Shown: positions 34,059 through 41,983 of the stretch, piece after piece
Layout: the number at the start of each line of letters is the position of its first letter
How positions within the stretch are numbered: position 1 is the first letter of the stretch
Assembly (NCBI GenBank): GCA_964346395.1
Contig: CAYFUT010000003.1
Location: forward strand, 1-64,000
Direction of reading: 5' to 3'
Length of the DNA: 64,000 nucleotides
Origin: CAYFUT01 sp964346395
Lineage (GTDB): Bacteria > Bacillota > Halanaerobiia > Halobacteroidales > Halobacteroidaceae
The notes under the pieces: model-generated
Told to the model about the DNA's origin: nothing
Database searches by the model: none
The model's input: the letters and a program-made list of their open reading frames with translations, nothing else
Made by a program: the position numbers and the translations under genes

Positions 34059-35615
34059 ATGGAGATTCCTAATAGGTCGAAGTTAAGTTTTAAATTTGGA
34101 ATAGGATTGATAGTAGTTGTTTTAATTAGTTTTTGGGCGGCTGGTTTTGTTAATGGAATATTGAGTAATTATGTTAGTAATATGAGTTATTTAAAGAAAA
34201 TCATAGAGATTTTATTTATTTTAGTGACGGCCGAGTTATTGTTTAATCGATTAGTTGTCAATAAAATTAAAACTATTATTGACTGGCTTCAGGAGGGGAA
34301 GAAAAATTTAGAGTTAGGAAAGGATGAATTAGGTCGATTAGCAGAACAGATAAGTGGAGGCAGTGCTGTTGATACGGAGGCTGATTTAGAAGCTTTAATT
34401 ACGGAAATTAGAAGTGAAATCGGTAACTTATCGATTTACAGTCAGGAATTATCGGGGTCAGCTAGAGAAGGAAATGAGATGATTAAAGATACTCATGATT
34501 TAGTGGAAGATATGACAGAAAATATTCAGCAGATATCTGCCAGTTCAGAAGAAGTAACTGGGTTTGCAGAAGAGGCCAGTTCCAAAACCCAGATGGGCAG
34601 GGAAAACATGGAGCAGACAATCAATAATGTGCAGGAAATTAACCAAGCAGTAGAAGAAACTATGGAGATCATGCAGGAATTAAATAAAAATACAAAAGAA
34701 ATTGAAAAAATTGTAGAAATAATCACTGATATTGCTGATCAAACTAATTTATTAGCCTTAAATGCAGCGATTGAAGCTGCACGAGCTGGGGAACAGGGCC
34801 AAGGATTTGCCATTGTGGCTGAAGAAATTCGAGAATTAGCGGAAGATACCGCTGATGCTACTAGTAACATCGTAGAAATTGTAAATACTACTCAGAATAA
34901 ATCTAATGAAGGATTGGAAGCAATTAAACAGGTAAATGAGAAAACAAAAGCAGGCAAAGAAATTGCTAAGGAGACTGACCAAGTGTTCTTTGAAATTGAA
35001 GATTCTAGTCAGGAAGTAGCAAATATGATAGAAGAAACAGCTACTGCTGCTCAAAACTTAGCAGAAAGTAGTGACCAATTAATTGAAAAGTCACAGACTA
35101 TTTCAGATATATTCGATGTAGTAGAAAATTCGTCGAATGGATTAGCAGAAATGAGTAATAGTGTGAGTGAATTAATAAGTGAGACAGATAGTGATGTAGA
35201 TGGAAACCAATTGATAGAGTGGAATGATAGCTACTTGGTGGGAGTAGATTTAATTGATGAGCAACATAAAGAGTTATTTAACCGGATTAACGATTTAATT
35301 TCTGCTAATAAAGAAAATGAAGGTAAAGACAAGATTATTGAAACTATTGAGTTTTTAGAAGATTATACTGTGAAACATTTTCAGGATGAAGAAGAACTAC
35401 AGCAAAAACATGAGTACCCTCATTACGATACTCATAAAGATTTACACGATGGTTTTGTCCAGGATATAAAAGATTTTAGAGAAGAATTTGCAGCGGGGGA
35501 TGTTAATATAGCTAGTTTAATGCAGTTTAACAAACGAATTACGCAGTGGTTAGTGGATCATGTAAAGGGTATTGATCAGAAATTAGGAGTTCATATCAAA
35601 CAGCAGCAAGAATAG
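34059..35615 (+). CDS. Chemoreceptor fused to a C-terminal bacteriohemerythrin domain
   Basis: 518 aa. Two N-terminal helices (about 12-32 and 46-66) with almost no extracytoplasmic loop, then the signalling coiled coil with an intact tip (NLLALNAAIEAARAGEQGQG). Residues about 388-515 are a hemerythrin domain with all seven expected di-iron ligands: His403 (DEQHKELF), His440 and Glu444 (HFQDEE), His459 and His463 (HKDLH), His501 and Asp506 (HVKGID). It therefore senses O2 or redox inside the cell, like DcrH of Desulfovibrio. No HAMP is obvious. SD GTAGGAGG. Confidence 0.92.
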   Translation: MEIPNRSKLSFKFGIGLIVVVLISFWAAGFVNGILSNYVSNMSYLKKIIEILFILVTAELLFNRLVVNKIKTIIDWLQEGKKNLELGKDELGRLAEQISGGSAVDTEADLEALITEIRSEIGNLSIYSQELSGSAREGNEMIKDTHDLVEDMTENIQQISASSEEVTGFAEEASSKTQMGRENMEQTINNVQEINQAVEETMEIMQELNKNTKEIEKIVEIITDIADQTNLLALNAAIEAARAGEQGQGFAIVAEEIRELAEDTADATSNIVEIVNTTQNKSNEGLEAIKQVNEKTKAGKEIAKETDQVFFEIEDSSQEVANMIEETATAAQNLAESSDQLIEKSQTISDIFDVVENSSNGLAEMSNSVSELISETDSDVDGNQLIEWNDSYLVGVDLIDEQHKELFNRINDLISANKENEGKDKIIETIEFLEDYTVKHFQDEEELQQKHEYPHYDTHKDLHDGFVQDIKDFREEFAAGDVNIASLMQFNKRITQWLVDHVKGIDQKLGVHIKQQQE

Positions 35616-35786
35616 AGGAAATAAAGATTACCGCATTGTATAAATTTTCTAAAATTGATTTGTGAAAGTTATTAGTAATTAACATAGAAATCAACTCCTG
35701 GAAGCTTATAAATTTTATATCATTATTTTTTATAAAATTGTGTTATTTCCTGCGGAAAAACATATTTTCCCCACTTACTTTAAGTT

Positions 35787-35802
35787 TATGATATAAGTCA
35801 CA
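35787..35802. promoter_or_regulatory. CRP/HcpR-type operator before ferredoxin gene 2
   Basis: TATGA-TATAAG-TCACA, one mismatch from TGTGA-N6-TCACA. Its centre is 29.5 bases upstream of TATACT (35824-35829), the same spacing as at ferredoxin gene 1. Confidence 0.55.
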
Positions 35803-35823
35803 GAGATAAAATAGTAGATATAC

Positions 35824-35829
35824 TATACT
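35824..35829 (+). promoter_or_regulatory. -10 box of ferredoxin gene 2
   Basis: TATACT; an overlapping TATACT at 35819-35824 is an alternative. No consensus -35. Confidence 0.45.
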
Positions 35830-35859
35830 AAAGTAAAACCTAAGCGCAAGGGAGAGAAA

Positions 35860-36132
35860 GTGACAATGAAAAAAATTATAATTAATGAAGAGAAATGCAA
35901 TGGCTGCGGCAAATGTGTAACTCATTGTCAAAAAGGAGGACTGCGGATAGTCAATGGAAAGGCTAAATTAACAGCTGATTTTTACTGTGGAGCGTTTACA
36001 GAATGTATCGGTGGTTGTCCTCAGGGAGCAATAACAGTAACAAATGAAATGCAGGAAAAGAAAAGTGATTTGGCAGGAGGTTGTTATTTTAGCGGCCGGT
36101 ATAATTCAAATTGGAAAAAAGAAAAAGTATAA
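35860..36132 (+). CDS. Small ferredoxin-type protein
   Basis: 90 aa related to the first half of the protein at 33157. Full cluster motif Cys13-16-19-23 (CNGCGKCVTHC), then a second motif with Phe46 in place of the second Cys (CGAFTECIGGCP, Cys43/49/53). A basic C-terminus holds one more Cys (GGCYF). GTG 35860 lies 5 bases after AAGGGAG; the ATG at 35866 is an alternative. CRP-type site and -10 upstream, terminator downstream, then the CRP-type regulator. Confidence 0.8.
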   Translation: MTMKKIIINEEKCNGCGKCVTHCQKGGLRIVNGKAKLTADFYCGAFTECIGGCPQGAITVTNEMQEKKSDLAGGCYFSGRYNSNWKKEKV

Positions 36133-36135
36133 TAA

Positions 36136-36162
36136 AATCCCCCCCTATAGGGGGGGTTATTA
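36136..36162 (+). terminator. Terminator of ferredoxin gene 2
   Basis: C7-TATA-G7 hairpin followed by TTATTATT. Confidence 0.75.
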
Positions 36163-36219
36163 TTGAAACTAGAAGAGATATAATATACATAGTACTAATT
36201 AATTTAGAGAGGTGAAAGT

Positions 36220-36897
36220 ATGGAAAAAAAGACTTTAGGACAGAGTTCTTATTTTTCCAGTTTAACAGCAGAGGAATTACAACAGGTACAAAATAGAATG
36301 CAGATTAAAACTTATCAAGAAGAAGAAATTATATTTTTTGAAGGTGAAGCTGGAGAGGGGCTATTTTTTTTACAGACAGGAAAGGTGAAGTTGACAAAGA
36401 TGATAGAAAGTGGTAAAGAGCAGATTCTTAAGATTTTACAGCCCGGCAGTGTATTTGCGGAAGTAGTATTGTTTGATGGCGGTGTATATCCAGCTACGGC
36501 TATAGCTATGGAAGATACACAAGTGGGAGTAATTCGAAAACAGACAATGGAGCAGATAACTAAGGAGTTTCCAGATATTACTTATAAGTTATTACAGGTT
36601 ATGAGTAAACGGCTGCGGCGGGCTCAAGAACGCGTTCGCAATTTAGGTTTGAAGAATACGAAAGGAAGAACAGCTAGTATTCTTGTTTATTTAGCTCAAG
36701 AATACGGGGGAACTAAACAAGCAGAAGTAGAAATTGATTTATCTTTAACTCAGGCAGAATTGGCTAATTTAATTGGAACGTCCCGAGAAACTGTATCGCG
36801 AATTTTAAATAAATTTAAAAAACAAGGTTTGGTAACTGTAGCTCGACAGAAGATAATTATAGAGGATCTACCGGGGTTAAAAGAGATAGCTGAATAA
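36220..36897 (+). CDS. CRP/FNR-family regulator, probably HcpR-like
   Basis: 225 aa. N-terminal cyclic-nucleotide-type beta-roll (about 15-125, with EGEAGEGLFFLQTGKV and GSVFAEVVLFDGG), dimer helix, and C-terminal HTH (LTQAELANLIGTSRETVSRI). It contains no cysteine, so it is not an FNR-type cluster sensor. The recognition helix keeps Arg189, Glu190 and Arg194, equivalent to the residues with which E. coli CRP reads TGTGA, and matching sites stand before both neighbouring ferredoxin genes. HcpR regulators of nitrosative stress in anaerobes use TTGTGA-N6-TCACAA. SD GAGGTGA. Confidence 0.82.
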   Translation: MEKKTLGQSSYFSSLTAEELQQVQNRMQIKTYQEEEIIFFEGEAGEGLFFLQTGKVKLTKMIESGKEQILKILQPGSVFAEVVLFDGGVYPATAIAMEDTQVGVIRKQTMEQITKEFPDITYKLLQVMSKRLRRAQERVRNLGLKNTKGRTASILVYLAQEYGGTKQAEVEIDLSLTQAELANLIGTSRETVSRILNKFKKQGLVTVARQKIIIEDLPGLKEIAE

Positions 36898-36921
36898 ATA
36901 AGTGGAAAAGGGGGGGAGTAG

Positions 36922-37287
36922 ATGAGTTTTGTGGGCGCAGATAAAATTTTATGGGGAGTATTTGTTCTGTTGACAATTGGTTTGCAATTATTAAAGCCTA
37001 AATTACCGGCTGATTTATTGATAAAAAACGGAAATAACCGGGTTATGTTTTCTATCTCTTGTAAACAGGGGCTGTGGTTAATTCCGGGGATAGGGGTTTA
37101 TGTCTGGGGCATGGATTTTTTAATTCTCAATGCGGCTGTAAAATTGCGCCTAGTAAGTACTCTATTAATTTTAGTTACTTTTTTCTCAGCTTTTATAGTT
37201 ACTAATTTAGTTAATCAAGAATTAGGAAAAATATTTACTGCGGTAGGAATTGTATTGTTTGCAGGTAGTGTAGTATTTTTAGCTTAG
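36922..37287 (+). CDS. Small membrane protein, unknown
   Basis: 121 aa with three or four hydrophobic helices (ILWGVFVLLTIGLQLL, GLWLIPGIGVYVWGM, LVSTLLILVTFFSAFIV, FTAVGIVLFAGSVVFLA). Family not recognised. Starts 24 bases after the CRP-type regulator with GGGGGGAG upstream, so it is likely co-transcribed with it. Confidence 0.65.
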   Translation: MSFVGADKILWGVFVLLTIGLQLLKPKLPADLLIKNGNNRVMFSISCKQGLWLIPGIGVYVWGMDFLILNAAVKLRLVSTLLILVTFFSAFIVTNLVNQELGKIFTAVGIVLFAGSVVFLA

Positions 37288-37333
37288 AATTTAATATTAA
37301 AAGTTAGTTCCGGATAGTTTACTAACTGGGGAG

Positions 37334-37588
37334 GTGAATAAAATCAATTCTACAATTGTTGCTCTTCAGTTAGCAAACCGGGATTTTTCTGCTCCTGAAG
37401 TTCAAGAAATATTAACTAAGTATGGAACTAATATTGAGACGCGATTAGGACTGCGGACTGATGATGCTGAACAGGGGTTGATTTTACTTCAGTTTACTGG
37501 GGATGAAGCAGCTTTAGATAAGTTTGAAGATGATTTAACCAACTTAGAACCGGTTAAATTTGATTCTTTACACCCTAATTTTGTTTAA
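37334..37588 (+). CDS. ACT-like / TM1266-type small regulatory domain protein
   Basis: About 84 aa with a ferredoxin-fold pattern (STIVALQLANRDFSAPEVQE, TRLGLRTDDAEQGLILLQF) resembling the putative iron-only hydrogenase system regulator family; ligand unknown. The GTG at 37334 overlaps its own ribosome site (GGGGAGGTGA), whereas an ATC at 37343 sits 5 bases after AGGTGA, so initiation at ATC is plausible. Downstream is a strong terminator. Confidence 0.65.
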   Translation: MNKINSTIVALQLANRDFSAPEVQEILTKYGTNIETRLGLRTDDAEQGLILLQFTGDEAALDKFEDDLTNLEPVKFDSLHPNFV

Positions 37589-37604
37589 CAGTCAACATAA
37601 ACTT

Positions 37605-37645
37605 CCCAATAGCGTTGGTCAACAACGCTATTGGGTTTAATTTTT
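37605..37645. terminator. Bidirectional terminator
   Basis: 13-base perfect stem CCCAATAGCGTTG / CAACGCTATTGGG between convergent genes with a T-rich tail. Confidence 0.85.
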
Positions 37646-38698
37646 GGGGGCAGCATTAGGGGTAGTAAAAATAAGAGATTTGTTAATTTCAATCAGCTGC
37701 TGCGAAGTGCAGACTTCCCAGAGTTGAGCCCGTGAAGTAGGTAAGTTAACTATAGTTTTTTCTTTTTTTCTCTGAGGGGAGGGGAAGTTTTCTTTTTCTT
37801 CTGAGTTAAATAGTTGCCAGCAAAAATGAGTTAAAGCTAAATTTTGTTCTCTAAATTTAAATAAATTTATCAGTTCTAACAGTTGTTTCTCTTTTTGCTG
37901 CAAAGATAAACTGGTAACTTCCTTATTTAAACGCGGAAGGGGCAGCTGTTCGGATGATGGGTAGTGAATTAAAACAGCAGTAATTTTGCGGAGTACTGAT
38001 TGGCGGTTAGGGAAAAAGAAGTCTAATGTTTGTAATAAAACTTTTCTACAATCAGACTGGAGCCAAGTTTCAAACTCAGAAGTAATATTTTTCTCAGCAG
38101 TTAATAACTCAAATTCTTGGGCGTAGGTAAAGAGTTTATCTCTAAGATCCGTGGTAGAAAATAAGGAATAGTTAATTTGCTGTAAATAACTAGTTAGTTG
38201 GGGGTTGTGATTTTGCTGTAGATAGCTAAGGCTCAATAGTAAATAGTCATAAAAGGATAGCGGAGCTTTCTGTTTTATTTGAATGTTAGGTACTAAGTTA
38301 GAATTATTCTGCCGGGCAGACTGTTTTGGCTGTGAAGCAGCGGTAGAGTTAGTCTGCTTGTTGTTTAAAAGTATTCTTTTTATGTCGTCAGGTAGATAAT
38401 AAGCTCCTTCCTTTTTGTAGATCAGCCCCCAATTTGTTAATTGGTTGCTGATAGGCGGCGGTACTTTAGTCTGAGCAAGAGAGGTAGTCTTCAGCAATTG
38501 CTGAATGGTGTTAGTGGCTTGAGGATTGAGCTGTTGTTTGATGATTTTTTGTAAATAAGTTTTATCTAATAGTTTTTGCTGTAATTTGTCGGCTAGCCAT
38601 AAGTTAGAAAAGTCTGTTTGATAATATATTCCATGCTGGTCGGCAATTTTACGGAGGCGAGCGGGAGCTAGTTTTTTCAGCCAATCAATCAATTGCAA
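37637..38698 (-). CDS. Hypothetical protein, Gln/Asn-rich
   Basis: 353 aa, soluble, Leu/Gln-rich, starting MQLIDWLKKLAPARLRKIAD. An N-terminal helical bundle, a low-complexity Gln/Asn/Ser linker near residues 115-135 and a C-terminal helical part. Some resemblance to winged-helix segments before bacterial XPB-type helicases, but too weak to name. TTG start preceded by AGGAGGAG. Unlike most neighbours it is basic rather than acidic. Confidence 0.6.
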   Translation of the reverse strand: MQLIDWLKKLAPARLRKIADQHGIYYQTDFSNLWLADKLQQKLLDKTYLQKIIKQQLNPQATNTIQQLLKTTSLAQTKVPPPISNQLTNWGLIYKKEGAYYLPDDIKRILLNNKQTNSTAASQPKQSARQNNSNLVPNIQIKQKAPLSFYDYLLLSLSYLQQNHNPQLTSYLQQINYSLFSTTDLRDKLFTYAQEFELLTAEKNITSEFETWLQSDCRKVLLQTLDFFFPNRQSVLRKITAVLIHYPSSEQLPLPRLNKEVTSLSLQQKEKQLLELINLFKFREQNLALTHFCWQLFNSEEKENFPSPQRKKEKTIVNLPTSRAQLWEVCTSQQLIEINKSLIFTTPNAAPKN

Positions 38699-38799
38699 TC
38701 TTAACTCCTCCTTTTCAATAATTTTCCATGAAAATTGGACTTTGTTATTTCATATATATAGAGTGAATTATAAAATTATTAGTAAAAGGGGGAGAGAAA

Positions 38800-39114
38800 A
38801 TGACTGAAGAGCAGTTTGATATAGAAGAGTTAGCTAAAATGCTGGGGATGGAGGAGGAAGTACTTGATAATTTAGAAACGGATAAGTTAACGGAAGAGAA
38901 ACAGAAAGTATTAGAAAAAGCAATAGAAATGTATTTGACAGACCGAGAGGAGTTTGAAGATTTTGTTACTGAAAGTGGGCTTCGTGAGTTATTATCTAAG
39001 CTTGAAGATGTAGAAGTAACTGAGATTGATGGTCAAAATGAATTAGATAATTTAAAACAGGAGGTAGAGCAGAAAGCTCAAGACCAAGAATTAGAGATTG
39101 ATTTAGATATTTAA
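38800..39114 (+). CDS. Small acidic hypothetical protein
   Basis: 104 aa, very acidic and helical (FDIEELAKMLGMEEEVLDNL, EEKQKVLEKAIEMYL), with a C-terminal coiled coil ending EIDLDI. No family recognised. Good ribosome site (GGGGGAGA). Stands alone before the ECF gene. Confidence 0.6.
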   Translation: MTEEQFDIEELAKMLGMEEEVLDNLETDKLTEEKQKVLEKAIEMYLTDREEFEDFVTESGLRELLSKLEDVEVTEIDGQNELDNLKQEVEQKAQDQELEIDLDI

Positions 39115-39209
39115 TGGTTATAAAAAATTATTGAATAAAAAGGAAAAGTAATTATTATCTATAATAATTAAACTGATAGTTAATAAATTAATTTAGGGAG
39201 GGGATTATT

Positions 39210-39713
39210 ATTCAAACCAAAAAATTAACTTATGGAGCTGTTTTTCTTGCGCTAGCAGTAATTATTCCGTACTTTTTTCATACTATGGGTATCAATGGGA
39301 AAGTATTTTTACCAATGCATATTCCAGTATTGCTAGCCGGTTTTGTATTAGGAACTAGGTATGGGTTGCTTGTAGGGGGGTTAGCGCCGATAATTAATTT
39401 TTTAGTTAGTGGAATGCCGCCGGTGCCTTATATGTATGCTATGATTTTTGAATTGGCTGCTTATGGTTTACTAGCTGGTTGGCTGTTCAGCAGATTGAAT
39501 CTATTAGTTAGTTTGTTGGGAGCAATGTTGGGTGGTAGAGTTATATTTGGTTTAGCGGGCTGGTTTATCCTACAGAAGGCTCCGTTTTTACTAATCAAGG
39601 GTAGTGTTATGACTGGGTTAGTAGGAATTGTACTGCAGTTAGTTTTAGTGCCGGTGCTTGTGAAAGCACTAGAAAGAATATTAGCGAGCAATTCTGTTAA
39701 TTTAGGACTGTAA
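39210..39713 (+). CDS. ECF transporter S component, probable ATT start
   Basis: 168 aa, five or six membrane helices, with KKLTYGAVFLALAVIIPYFF then HIPVLLAGFVLGTRYGLLVG and MPPVPYMYAMIFELAAYGL: substrate-binding S component of an energy-coupling factor vitamin or nucleobase transporter. The first ATG (39285) would delete the first helix. The frame is open back to a stop at 39189 with no ATG, GTG or TTG, but an ATT at 39210 lies 7 bases after GGGAGGGG. I take ATT as the start. No EcfAT genes are in the window. Substrate unknown. Confidence 0.78.
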   Translation: MQTKKLTYGAVFLALAVIIPYFFHTMGINGKVFLPMHIPVLLAGFVLGTRYGLLVGGLAPIINFLVSGMPPVPYMYAMIFELAAYGLLAGWLFSRLNLLVSLLGAMLGGRVIFGLAGWFILQKAPFLLIKGSVMTGLVGIVLQLVLVPVLVKALERILASNSVNLGL

Positions 39714-39793
39714 ACAGATATTAAGGAGTTAAAAGAATAAAAATATAAGAGTAAATTTTTCTATAAGCCCAGTAAAATTATTTATTGTAATAA

Positions 39794-39817
39794 AGCCCGC
39801 CGGATTTTCGGCGGGCT
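39794..39817. terminator. Bidirectional terminator
   Basis: Stem AGCCCGCCG / CGGCGGGCT between the ECF gene and the convergent reductase gene. Confidence 0.8.
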
Positions 39818-39827
39818 AGTTTAATCT

Positions 39828-41231
39828 CTAAATAAAAGTTTTAGCCAGTTTTTGCACAAAATCAGAATCTGTTTTATTCATCATCCACTGTTCAGCAATT
39901 CTTTTATTCATCAAGGAAATAGTAGGAAAGGAATGCTGCATCATCATAATATCGAATAATTTAATATCATTCTGAATAGCCATTACCCATTCATGAATTA
40001 GTTCACTGGCTGATTCTCCGACAATAGTGGCGCCATAAACTTTTCCTTTTTTATTAGTAATGACTTTTACAAATCCTTCTGGCTTGCCATCTGCGATAGC
40101 ACGGCCGTAGTCTTCATATTTTTCTTTGATGACTTGATAATTGATTCCTTTTTCTTCTGCTTCTGCTTCCGTTAAGCCGGCTTGAGCGACTTCGGGAGTA
40201 GTGAAAACAGACCAGGGAACTACATATTTATCACGTTTGAATTTGCCCAGCGGAAGCGGATTCAAGGCATTCATTAAGGCAATCATTCCTTGGTGCATAG
40301 CTGCATGAGAGAAAAGAGCTTGCCCATTACAGTCTCCGACAGCATAAACTCCTTTAATATTGGTCTGCATTTTTTGGTCGACTTTAATTCCTTGTTGATC
40401 GTATTCAATACCTGCTGCTTCTAAATTTAGTGAATTAACGGTAGGTTTTCTACCGGCTGCTACTAGAATTTTATCGGAAGCAATGGTTTCTTCTTCAGTA
40501 TGAGTATAAATGGTACCGTCTTTTTCTTCTACTTGTGAGATGCCGGTGTTATTGTAGACTTGAATTCCTTCTTCACTAAATTTATCTTCTAGTACCTGTG
40601 CTGCTTCTTGGTCGCCGGTGGGAATCAAGTGATCATCAATATGAACAATAGTTACTTCTGAGCCTAACCGAGCAAAAGCTTGGGCCATTTCGCTGCCGAT
40701 AGCGCCTCCGCCGATAATAGTCAAGCGGGCTGGGATTTCTTCTTGTTTAAATAAATTCAGATTAGTTAAGCGGGGAACATCTTCAATTCCGGGAATAGGG
40801 GGAATGAAGGGTTCACTACCGGAGGCGATAAAGATTTTATCAGCCTGATATTTCTCTTCGTTGACGGCGATTGTCTTTTCGCCGACAAATTCTGCTGCTC
40901 CTTCCCCTAAAATTAAATCAACCCGATCAAAAGCACTCATTGTTTTAGAGCCGCTGATTGTATCTAGTTTATCGCGAACTATTTGCATTGGGTCTTGAAT
41001 TTTTGTCTCTCCTGCAAATTCAATCCCATATTTGGCTAGATTTTGACTGACTGCGTGTGCTTCCCCTGCTTTTAATAATGCTTTGCTGGGAATGCAGCCG
41101 TAATTTAAACATTCTCCGCCGATTTTGTGTTTTTCTACCCCTAAAACATCTAGTTCCATGCTGGACGCCATAGCGGAAACTGCCATTCCAGCAGGGCCCA
41201 TACCGATAACTATTAAATCATAAGTTTTCAT
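39828..41231 (-). CDS. FAD-dependent pyridine nucleotide-disulfide oxidoreductase (Lpd/MerA-like)
   Basis: 467 aa. FAD-binding DLIVIGMGPAGMAVS, redox-active Cys41-Cys46 in GGECLNYGCIPSK, NAD(P)-binding TIIGGGAIGSEMAQAFARLG, and the second FAD segment GVYAVGDCNG. C-terminal dimer domain with QHSFPTISLMNK where lipoamide dehydrogenases have HxHPTxSE, so it is not a classical Lpd; no 2-oxoacid dehydrogenase genes are nearby. Substrate unknown (a disulfide, metal or thiol compound). A GATAAT palindrome overlaps its promoter. Confidence 0.85.
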   Translation of the reverse strand: MKTYDLIVIGMGPAGMAVSAMASSMELDVLGVEKHKIGGECLNYGCIPSKALLKAGEAHAVSQNLAKYGIEFAGETKIQDPMQIVRDKLDTISGSKTMSAFDRVDLILGEGAAEFVGEKTIAVNEEKYQADKIFIASGSEPFIPPIPGIEDVPRLTNLNLFKQEEIPARLTIIGGGAIGSEMAQAFARLGSEVTIVHIDDHLIPTGDQEAAQVLEDKFSEEGIQVYNNTGISQVEEKDGTIYTHTEEETIASDKILVAAGRKPTVNSLNLEAAGIEYDQQGIKVDQKMQTNIKGVYAVGDCNGQALFSHAAMHQGMIALMNALNPLPLGKFKRDKYVVPWSVFTTPEVAQAGLTEAEAEEKGINYQVIKEKYEDYGRAIADGKPEGFVKVITNKKGKVYGATIVGESASELIHEWVMAIQNDIKLFDIMMMQHSFPTISLMNKRIAEQWMMNKTDSDFVQKLAKTFI

Positions 41232-41260
41232 CAGAATCCCTCCTAAAGATCATTATATCG

Positions 41261-41284
41261 TATTATCATAATATAATGATAATA
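41261..41284. promoter_or_regulatory. Fur-like palindrome upstream of the flavin reductase gene
   Basis: TATTATCAT-AATATA-ATGATAATA, perfect 9-6-9 inverted repeat with two GATAAT half-sites, 29 bases upstream of the ATG. Confidence 0.45.
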
Positions 41285-41365
41285 TAGTTTTATCTTTTTT
41301 TCAAGCCTAAATAATCACAAAAGTAATTTATTGAACATAAATTACAAGCAGCAAGTTTATTAGAG

Positions 41366-41502
41366 GGCTAGAGGCTTCTCGGCTAAAAAAGTAGTAATCG
41401 CTATCTACCCTTCAATTTGAAGGACTGATTTAGCAGTGATGCGAGCAAAGTAAAGCTAATTACGATGCGGCGGGAAGCTAGTATCCTTGTTGAGAAGCCT
41501 AG
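41366..41502 (+). ncRNA. Candidate structured RNA leader of unknown class
   Basis: About 137 bases, visibly less AT-rich than the flanks. AGGCTTCTC (41372-41380) pairs perfectly with GAGAAGCCT (41492-41500) to close the region. Inside are hairpins CCTTCA-ATT-TGAAGG (41409-41423), GTAG/CTAC (41391-41408) and TTAGC/GCTAA (41430-41459). It ends 24 bases before the GTG of the next gene with the ribosome site (AGGAGGGG) just outside the closing helix. It does not match TPP, c-di-GMP, cobalamin, SAM, T-box, glycine or other classes I can recall. Confidence 0.4.
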
Positions 41503-41526
41503 ACAGACTAAAGGAGGGGATTGAGA

Positions 41527-41883
41527 GTGGAGGTTGGTTTGGCAGCTGTAATTAATGCGTTGGGATTATTATCAGCGGTGGTAGTTATTTTAGTTAGTTT
41601 CAAACCAGGTTGGGATAAGTATTTTCGGCGGGGGATACTGGTTTTAGAGGAAGTAGATGATATAATTGATGCTGTTTTACTGGTGTTTCCAGCCAGCAAA
41701 TCTTTAACTACACTTGATGATATTTTAGAAAAAGTAATTGCTGAATTAAAACAAGCAGGCTATGAAGTAAATGGGGTGGAAAAGCAGAAAATAAAAAATA
41801 GATTAAAGGCTAGATTAAAAAGGGAGGGAATACAAATAGAATTAACAGCGGAAGCTGATGATTATGAACTTAAATTAGACTAA
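41527..41883 (+). CDS. Small membrane protein with one TM helix (holin-like?)
   Basis: 118 aa. One N-terminal transmembrane helix (LAAVINALGLLSAVVVILVS), then an amphipathic region and a basic coiled segment (EKQKIKNRLKARLKREGI). The layout recalls LLH-type phage holin-like proteins, but there is no phage context, so the role is unknown. GTG 41527 chosen (8 bases after AGGAGGGG); a TTG at 41521 is too close. It sits behind a possible structured RNA leader. Confidence 0.6.
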   Translation: MEVGLAAVINALGLLSAVVVILVSFKPGWDKYFRRGILVLEEVDDIIDAVLLVFPASKSLTTLDDILEKVIAELKQAGYEVNGVEKQKIKNRLKARLKREGIQIELTAEADDYELKLD

Positions 41884-41923
41884 CTATTACTCTTTTTTTA
41901 AAACAACTATACAGTTTATTTTT

Positions 41924-41951
41924 TTGCGTTTTAATTAGGTTTTGTTATAAT
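41924..41951 (+). promoter_or_regulatory. Promoter of the YwaF-like gene
   Basis: TTGCGT, 16-base spacer, TATAAT, 33 bases before the ATG. Confidence 0.6.
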
Positions 41952-41983
41952 TAAACTAGAAAAATTAATAAAGGAGGAGTAAC

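Noticed and set aside
33157..36132. Missing second Cys in the second ferredoxin cluster motif of both proteins as a mutation
   Set aside because: The same CxxF/LxxC form occurs widely in this protein family, so it is a family trait rather than damage.
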